Origin: Pseudomonas putida W15Oct28
Lineage (GTDB): Bacteria > Pseudomonadota > Gammaproteobacteria > Pseudomonadales > Pseudomonadaceae
Length of the DNA: 37,012 nucleotides
Direction of reading: 5' to 3'
NCBI RefSeq assembly: GCF_000708715.2
Contig: NZ_JENB01000051.1
Location: forward strand, 1 to 37,012
The notes under the pieces are model-generated. The model was given only the letters and a program-made list of their open reading frames with translations, had not been told where the DNA came from and did not search any database. Made by a program: the position numbers and the translations under genes. Below, piece after piece: positions 32,274 through 37,012 of the stretch (its first letter is position 1; each line of letters starts with the position of its first letter).

Positions 32274-32720
32274 ATGAGCGATAGCGTCGAAATGTTTACC
32301 GATGGTGCCTGCAAAGGCAATCCTGGCCCGGGTGGCTGGGGGGTCCTGATGATCTACAAGGGCGTCGAGAAGGAACTGTGGGGCGGCGAGCGTGAAACCA
32401 CCAACAACCGCATGGAGCTGATGGCGGCGATCCAGGGCCTGATGTCGCTGAAGCGTGAATGCGAAGTGGTGCTGACCACCGACTCGCAGTACGTGATGAA
32501 GGGCATCAACGAGTGGATGGTCAACTGGAAGAAGCGCGGCTGGAAGACCGCGGCCAAGGAGCCGGTGAAGAACGCCGACCTGTGGCAGCAGCTCGATGAG
32601 CAGGTCAACCGCCACAAGGTGAGCTGGAAGTGGGTGCGCGGCCATATCGGCCACCCTGGCAACGAACGCGCCGACCAGCTGGCCAACCGTGGGGTCGATG
32701 AGGTGCGCGCCCAGCGTTGA
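32274..32720 (+). CDS. rnhA: RNase HI
   Basis: RNase HI cleaves the RNA strand of RNA-DNA hybrids. The 148-residue product has the complete catalytic set: Asp10 in FTDGACKGNPGPGGWG, Glu48 in NNRMELMA, Asp70 in TTDSQYV, and His/Asp in GHIGHPGNERADQL. Length is typical. It starts 15 bases after the yafS-like gene and is followed by dnaQ; a TACAAT box at 32728-32733 could give dnaQ extra transcription. Confidence 0.98.
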   Translation: MSDSVEMFTDGACKGNPGPGGWGVLMIYKGVEKELWGGERETTNNRMELMAAIQGLMSLKRECEVVLTTDSQYVMKGINEWMVNWKKRGWKTAAKEPVKNADLWQQLDEQVNRHKVSWKWVRGHIGHPGNERADQLANRGVDEVRAQR

Positions 32721-32771
32721 GCTGGGGTACAATCGCGGCCTTTGTAACTGATGCAAGTTGGAGCGCCCCGC

Positions 32772-33506
32772 GTGGAGCAGCAGCAAGATAAACGGTTCGT
32801 CATTCTCGATACCGAAACCACGGGTATGCCGGTCAGCGAAGGCCACCGGATCATCGAGATCGGCTGTGTCGAGGTGATCGGCCGGCGCCTGACCGGGCGG
32901 CACTTCCACGTCTACCTGCAGCCGGACCGCGAGAGTGACGAGGGCGCTATCAACGTCCACGGCATCACCGATACCTTCCTGGTCGGCAAGCCACGTTTTG
33001 GCGATGTAGCCGAGGAATTCTTCGACTTCATCCAGGGCGCCACGCTGGTCATCCACAACGCGGCGTTCGACGTTGGCTTCATCAACAACGAATTCGCCTT
33101 GCTGGGCCAAAAGGACCGCGCAGATCTCGCGCAGCACTGCACCATCCTCGACACCCTGCTGCTGGCGCGCTCGCGCCACCCGGGGCAGCGCAACAGCCTC
33201 GATGCGCTGTGCAAACGCTACGACATCGACAACTCGGGCCGTGAGCTGCACGGCGCATTGCTTGACTCGGAACTGCTGGCTGACGTCTACCTGGCGATGA
33301 CCGGTGGCCAGACCAGCCTGTCGCTGGCCGGGCACGGCGCAGATGCCGACGGGGATGGGCAGGGCAATGGTGGTAGCGAGATCCGCCGGATTACCGGGCG
33401 GGCGCCTGGGCGGGTGATCATGGCCGCCGAGCGGCTGGCTGCCGTTGCCAAGTCGGCGGGTGGGCCATCCATGTGGCAGGCCCTGACCGAGACACCTGCT
33501 GGCTGA
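32772..33506 (+). CDS. dnaQ: DNA polymerase III epsilon subunit (3'-5' proofreading exonuclease)
   Basis: Epsilon proofreads during replication as part of the Pol III core. The product has the DEDDh set: Asp and Glu in ILDTETTG, Asp in HNAAFDVGFI, and His/Asp in ELHGALLDSELLADVYLAM. The C-terminal tail (about 190-244) is low complexity up to a helix that would bind the alpha subunit. I choose GTG at 32772 (244 residues) because GGAG lies eight bases upstream; an ATG at 32751 (251 residues) has no ribosome site but cannot be excluded. Confidence 0.93.
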   Translation: MEQQQDKRFVILDTETTGMPVSEGHRIIEIGCVEVIGRRLTGRHFHVYLQPDRESDEGAINVHGITDTFLVGKPRFGDVAEEFFDFIQGATLVIHNAAFDVGFINNEFALLGQKDRADLAQHCTILDTLLLARSRHPGQRNSLDALCKRYDIDNSGRELHGALLDSELLADVYLAMTGGQTSLSLAGHGADADGDGQGNGGSEIRRITGRAPGRVIMAAERLAAVAKSAGGPSMWQALTETPAG

Positions 33507-33519
33507 TTCTCTGCCTGTA

Positions 33520-33616
33520 CCGGCCCTTTCGCGGGCAAGCCCGCTCCCACAGGGATCTCACAAACCCTGAGCTAGTGGGGTTCCTGTGGGAGCGGGCTTG
33601 CCCGCGAAGAGGCCGG
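33520..33616. repeat. REP inverted pair after dnaQ
   Basis: Positions 33520-33553 and 33583-33616 are 34-base inverted REP copies of the GTGGGAGCGGG type whose outer ends (CCGGCC / GGCCGG) also pair. It lies between dnaQ and the decarboxylase gene, same strand, and may end the dnaQ transcript. Confidence 0.93.
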
Positions 33617-33679
33617 CCCTGAAAACACAGGCTCAACTACCCTGAAATGGACGCCATGTCCTTCGGAGGTAGCTGCCTG

Positions 33680-35929
33680 ATGTACAAGGACCTCAAGTTC
33701 CCGATCCTCATCGTCCACCGCGCCATCAAGGCCGACAGCGTTGCCGGTGAGCGCGTGCGGGGCATCGCCGAGGAACTGCGCCAGGATGGCTTCGCCATTC
33801 TCGCCGCCGCCGACCACGCCGAAGCCCGCCTGGTTGCCGCCACCCACCACGGCCTGGCCTGCATGCTGATCGCTGCCGAAGGCGTTGGCGACAACACTCA
33901 CCTGCTGCAGAACATGGCCGAGCTGATTCGCCTGGCCCGCCTGCGCGCACCCAACCTGCCGATCTTCGCCCTGGGTGAACAGGTAACCCTGGAAAACGCC
34001 CCGGCCGAGGCCATGAGCGAGCTTAACCAGCTGCGCGGTATTCTTTACCTGTTCGAAGACACCGTGCCGTTTCTCGCGCGCCAGGTGGCGCGCGCCGCAC
34101 ACACCTACCTCGACGGCCTGCTGCCGCCGTTCTTCAAGGCCCTGGTGCAGCATACTGCGCAGTCCAACTATTCGTGGCATACCCCGGGCCATGGCGGTGG
34201 CGTGGCCTACCACAAAAGCCCGGTGGGCCAGGCTTTTCACCAGTTCTTCGGGGAAAACACCCTGCGCTCCGACCTGTCCGTTTCCGTGCCGGAACTCGGC
34301 TCGCTGCTCGACCACACCGGGCCGTTGGCAGAAGCCGAAGCCAGGGCGGCGCGCAACTTTGGCGCCGACCACACCTTTTTCGTCATCAACGGCACGTCCA
34401 CGGCCAACAAGATCGTCTGGCACGCCATGGTCGGGCGCGACGACCTGGTGCTGGTGGACCGCAACTGCCACAAGTCGGTGGTGCACGCGATCATCATGAC
34501 CGGCGCCATTCCGCTGTATCTGTGCCCGGAGCGCAACGAGCTGGGCATCATCGGCCCGATCCCGCTCAGCGAATTCAGCCCCGAGGCCATCGCGGCGAAG
34601 ATCCAGGCCAACCCCCTTGCCCGTGATCGTGGGCAGCGCATCAAGCTGGCAGTAGTGACCAATTCCACCTATGACGGCCTGTGCTACCACGCCGGGATGA
34701 TCAAGCAGAGCCTGGGCGCCAGTGTCGAGGTGCTGCATTTCGATGAGGCCTGGTTTGCCTACGCGGCGTTTCATGACTTCTTCACCGGGCGCTATGCCAT
34801 GGGCACTGCCTGCACGGCAGACAGCCCGCTGGTGTTCAGTACCCATTCCACCCACAAACTGCTGGCCGCGTTCAGCCAGGCCTCGATGATCCATGTGCAG
34901 GACGGGGCCAGGCGCCAGCTGGACCGGGACCGCTTCAACGAAGCGTTTATGATGCACATCTCGACCTCGCCGCAGTACAGCATCCTCGCCTCGCTGGACG
35001 TGGCCTCGACCATGATGGAAGGGCCGGCCGGGCATTCACTGCTGCAAGAGATGTTCGACGAGGCGCTGAGTTTTCGTCGTGCCCTGGCCAACCTGCGCGA
35101 GCACATTGCTGCGGATGACTGGTGGTTCAGTATCTGGCAGCCGCCGAGCACCGAGGGTACCCAGCGCCTGGCCGCGCAGGACTGGTTGCTGCAACCGGGG
35201 GCGGAGTGGCATGGCTTTGGCGAGGTGGTGGACGACTATGTGCTGCTCGACCCGCTCAAGGTGACCTTGGTGATGCCGGGCCTGAGCGCGGGCGGTGTGC
35301 TGGGCGAGCATGGCATCCCGGCGGCGGTGGTCAGCAAGTTTCTCTGGGAGCGGGGGCTGGTGGTGGAGAAAACCGGCTTGTACAGCTTCCTGGTGCTGTT
35401 CTCCATGGGCATTACCAAAGGCAAGTGGAGCACGTTGCTTACGGAGTTGCTGGAGTTCAAGCGCCACTATGATGGCAATACAGCCCTGAGTAGTTGCCTG
35501 CCGAGTGTGGTGGCAGCTGATGCTTCACGCTATCAGCGGATGGGGTTGCGCGACCTGTGTGACCAGTTGCATGACTGCTACCGCGCCAATGCCACGGCCA
35601 AGCAACTGAAGCGGTTGTTCACGCGCTTGCCGGAGGTGGCCGTGAGCCCGGCCCGGGCCTATGACCAGATGGTGCGTGGCGAGGTGGAGGCGGTGCCGAT
35701 CGAGGCGCTGCTGGGGCGTGTGGCGGCGGTGATGCTCGTGCCGTATCCGCCCGGCATTCCATTGATCATGCCGGGCGAGCGGTTCACCGAGGCGACCCGC
35801 TCGATACTCGACTACCTGGCCTTCGCCCGGGCATTCAACCAGGGCTTCCCCGGTTTTGTCGCCGATGTGCATGGCCTGCAGAACGAGAGCGGCTGTTACA
35901 CCGTTGACTGCATCACGGAATGCGAATGA
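33680..35929 (+). CDS. ldcA: Orn/Lys/Arg-type decarboxylase, likely lysine decarboxylase LdcA
   Basis: The 749-residue PLP enzyme belongs to the large inducible basic amino acid decarboxylases. It has the N-terminal wing domain (about 1-130), HTPGHGGGVAYHKSPVG near 168, TTANK-type substrate region, the PLP motif STHSTHKLLAA with Lys393, and a C-terminal domain with PYPPGIPLIMPGE. P. aeruginosa ldcA (lysine to cadaverine) also lies next to dnaQ, and its length (751) matches, which supports lysine as substrate; arginine or ornithine cannot be excluded from sequence alone. The start at 33680 is chosen because GGAGG lies about ten bases upstream. Confidence 0.88.
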   Translation: MYKDLKFPILIVHRAIKADSVAGERVRGIAEELRQDGFAILAAADHAEARLVAATHHGLACMLIAAEGVGDNTHLLQNMAELIRLARLRAPNLPIFALGEQVTLENAPAEAMSELNQLRGILYLFEDTVPFLARQVARAAHTYLDGLLPPFFKALVQHTAQSNYSWHTPGHGGGVAYHKSPVGQAFHQFFGENTLRSDLSVSVPELGSLLDHTGPLAEAEARAARNFGADHTFFVINGTSTANKIVWHAMVGRDDLVLVDRNCHKSVVHAIIMTGAIPLYLCPERNELGIIGPIPLSEFSPEAIAAKIQANPLARDRGQRIKLAVVTNSTYDGLCYHAGMIKQSLGASVEVLHFDEAWFAYAAFHDFFTGRYAMGTACTADSPLVFSTHSTHKLLAAFSQASMIHVQDGARRQLDRDRFNEAFMMHISTSPQYSILASLDVASTMMEGPAGHSLLQEMFDEALSFRRALANLREHIAADDWWFSIWQPPSTEGTQRLAAQDWLLQPGAEWHGFGEVVDDYVLLDPLKVTLVMPGLSAGGVLGEHGIPAAVVSKFLWERGLVVEKTGLYSFLVLFSMGITKGKWSTLLTELLEFKRHYDGNTALSSCLPSVVAADASRYQRMGLRDLCDQLHDCYRANATAKQLKRLFTRLPEVAVSPARAYDQMVRGEVEAVPIEALLGRVAAVMLVPYPPGIPLIMPGERFTEATRSILDYLAFARAFNQGFPGFVADVHGLQNESGCYTVDCITECE

Positions 35930-36131
35930 TTTCGACGCCGCTGCGCGCCAGTTCGAAGCGGTTTTCACCGAGGTGGTTGACCTTGTCGCCGATGGCCAGG
36001 CGGTAGGTGGTGATGGGGGCGCCCAGCGTGCTGCCGTCGAGTTGCAGGGTGGATTCCTGGAACTCGTGCACGGGATAGATACGGCCTTCGGCGTCACGGG
36101 CGTGGAATTGGCCGACCATTACTGCTGCCAT
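35913..36131 (-). CDS. Small conserved-looking hypothetical protein
   Basis: The product, 72 residues from the chosen ATG, has no signal peptide or membrane segment and looks like a small beta-rich domain (VGQFHARDAEGRIYPVHEFQ, later GDKVNHLGENRFELARSGVE). I remember similar short proteins in other Pseudomonas but no function. GAGG lies about 11 bases upstream of the chosen start; the frame is open to 36224. Its end overlaps the end of the decarboxylase gene by 17 bases, tail to tail. Confidence 0.6.
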   Translation of the reverse strand: MAAVMVGQFHARDAEGRIYPVHEFQESTLQLDGSTLGAPITTYRLAIGDKVNHLGENRFELARSGVEIIRIP

Positions 36132-36288
36132 TTGGGTGGAAACCTCTGAATTACGTAGAAAATGTCTGAAGGCATAGACCGTGGAACAGCCTCGGAAGTT
36201 TTCATCCTGCGGAAAAAAAACCAAAGCGCCGAGGAACGGTCATCTATAACTACAACGTCCCTTTACCCAGCAAAGGTTGGAAATTGCC

Positions 36289-36849
36289 ATGAGCCAGGTG
36301 TATTCGGTAGCGGTTGTCGTGGGTAGCTTGCGCAAGGAGTCGTACAACCGCAAGCTCGCCCGCGCACTTTCGGAGCTGGCGCCGTCCAGCCTTGCCCTGA
36401 AGATCGTCGAAATTGGCGATTTACCGTTGTACAACGAGGACGTCGAGGCCGAAGCGCCACCGGCGGCGTGGAAGCGGTTTCGCGAGGAGATCCGCGGCAG
36501 TGATGCGGTGTTGTTCGTCACGCCAGAATACAACCGATCGGTGCCGGGTTGCCTGAAAAATGCAATTGATGTGGGCTCGCGGCCCTACGGGCAAAGTGCC
36601 TGGAGTGGCAAGCCGACGGCGGTGGTCAGTGTATCGCCCGGGGCCATTGGCGGCTTTGGTGCCAACCATGCGGTACGCCAGTCGCTGGTGTTTCTGGACA
36701 TGCCGTGCATGCAGATGCCCGAGGCCTACATTGGCGGTGCAGCGAGCCTGTTCGAGGACTCGGGCAAGCTCAATGACAAGACCCGGCCGTTCTTGCAGGC
36801 ATTTGTCGACAAGTTTGCGTCGTGGGTGAAGCTGAACAGGGCGGTTTGA
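36289..36849 (+). CDS. chrR: ChrR, NAD(P)H-dependent FMN quinone/chromate reductase
   Basis: The 186-residue flavoprotein is of the NADPH-dependent FMN reductase type, with VVVGSLRKESYN (phosphate-binding loop), FVTPEYNRSVPGCLKNAIDV and a GAIGGFGANHA stretch. Length and sequence agree with the soluble P. putida ChrR, which reduces quinones by two electrons and can reduce chromate. The ATG at 36289 is behind AAAGG. It is the last complete gene before the IS element. Confidence 0.92.
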   Translation: MSQVYSVAVVVGSLRKESYNRKLARALSELAPSSLALKIVEIGDLPLYNEDVEAEAPPAAWKRFREEIRGSDAVLFVTPEYNRSVPGCLKNAIDVGSRPYGQSAWSGKPTAVVSVSPGAIGGFGANHAVRQSLVFLDMPCMQMPEAYIGGAASLFEDSGKLNDKTRPFLQAFVDKFASWVKLNRAV

Positions 36850-36877
36850 TTGCCTTGAGCAAACATCTCTGAGCGCA

Positions 36878-36889
36878 CGATCCCTGTAG
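36878..36889. repeat. REP half-remnant at the IS junction
   Basis: CGATCCCTGTAG at 36878-36889 matches, on the opposite strand, the outer edge of the second-class REP at 29056-29067 base for base. After the last G the REP should continue GAGCGG, but the sequence changes to IS sequence. This marks the insertion point. Confidence 0.6.
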
Positions 36890-37012
36890 ATACCGTCTTG
36901 ACCCTCACCCCGCAAGAGGGATTTTGGGGTCAAACGGTATCCCCGACTTCACCACCCCGTAAACCAGGTGCAGCAGCTTGCGCATCGCCGCGCAGACGAT
37001 CTGTTTGTAGGC
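36890..37012 (-). mobile_element. End of an IS110-family insertion sequence (partial)
   Basis: From about 36890 the sequence belongs to an IS110-family element running off the right edge. It holds the transposase 3' end and an imperfect hairpin (36889-36904 with 36926-36941, one bulged base) around the stop codon. Only about 15 bases lie between stop and element end, so any bridge-RNA region must be at the other, unseen end. Confidence 0.7.
36905..37012 (-). CDS. IS110-family transposase, C-terminal 35 residues (partial)
   Basis: On the minus strand the edge of the window enters a reading frame encoding YKQIVCAAMRKLLHLVYGVV followed by KSGIPFD and a stop at 36905-36907. The AAMRKLLH-x-YGV-x-KSG pattern is typical of the C-terminus of IS110-family (DEDD) transposases. 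The rest of the gene, with the catalytic residues, lies outside. Confidence 0.75.
   Translation of the reverse strand, partial: AYKQIVCAAMRKLLHLVYGVVKSGIPFDPKIPLAG

Noticed and set aside
32717..32733. TTGAGC with TACAAT as a full dnaQ promoter
   Set aside because: The spacing between the two boxes is only five bases; TACAAT alone may be a -10 but has no fitting -35.

Overview
The window reads as chromosome of a Pseudomonas of the P. putida group. The grounds are high-GC coding with GC-rich third positions, several copies of the putida-type REP sequence (core GTGGGAGCGGG), a quinone reductase that reads as P. putida ChrR, the gene order gloB-yafS-rnhA-dnaQ-lysine decarboxylase, and the two-binding-protein npp/yej transporter next to mltD. 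This is judged from remembered protein families; no database was searched. Coding is dense and no stretch over about 300 bases lacks a gene.

Layout. (1) 72-7995, + strand: a complete kdp potassium system, kdpF-A-B-C, a REP pair, then kdpD-kdpE. (2) 8116-13024, - strand: three overlapping genes that look like an orphan type VI secretion set: DUF4123 adaptor, large VasX/BTH_I2691-type membrane effector, and a small two-helix DUF6708 protein that may be the immunity partner. No vgrG, hcp or structural T6SS gene is present, and base composition drops across the effector C-terminus and the small gene. (3) 13140-18293: LysR regulator, a divergent flavin amine oxidase whose domain order is circularly permuted, and, convergent with it, a 976-residue kinase/M23-like/class III aminotransferase fusion whose M23 part has lost its zinc ligands. 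(4) 18484-21271: a solitary P-loop ATPase behind a palindrome, a MerR regulator with a textbook 19-bp-spacer promoter driving a small membrane protein, and a decayed locus in which an XRE regulator fragment is joined, out of frame, to an HD-hydrolase gene that has lost its catalytic core. (5) 21456-28822, - strand: the nppA1-A2-yejB-yejE-yejF peptide uptake operon. (6) 29089-33506: mltD and gloB (-), yafS-like, rnhA and dnaQ (+), a neighbourhood also known from enterobacteria. (7) 33680-36849: lysine-type decarboxylase, small hypothetical gene, chrR. (8) 36890-37012: one end of an IS110-family element, apparently inserted exactly in a REP sequence.

How the parts work together. KdpD/KdpE sense potassium need and switch on the KdpFABC pump. 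The npp operon imports peptides and peptide-like compounds through two paralogous binding proteins. MltD, GloB, RNase HI and the DNA polymerase III epsilon subunit are housekeeping. The accessory interest lies in regions 2 to 4 and at the right edge: the orphan T6SS set, the permuted oxidase, the fusion enzyme with a dead M23 module, the decayed XRE/HD locus and the REP-targeted IS.
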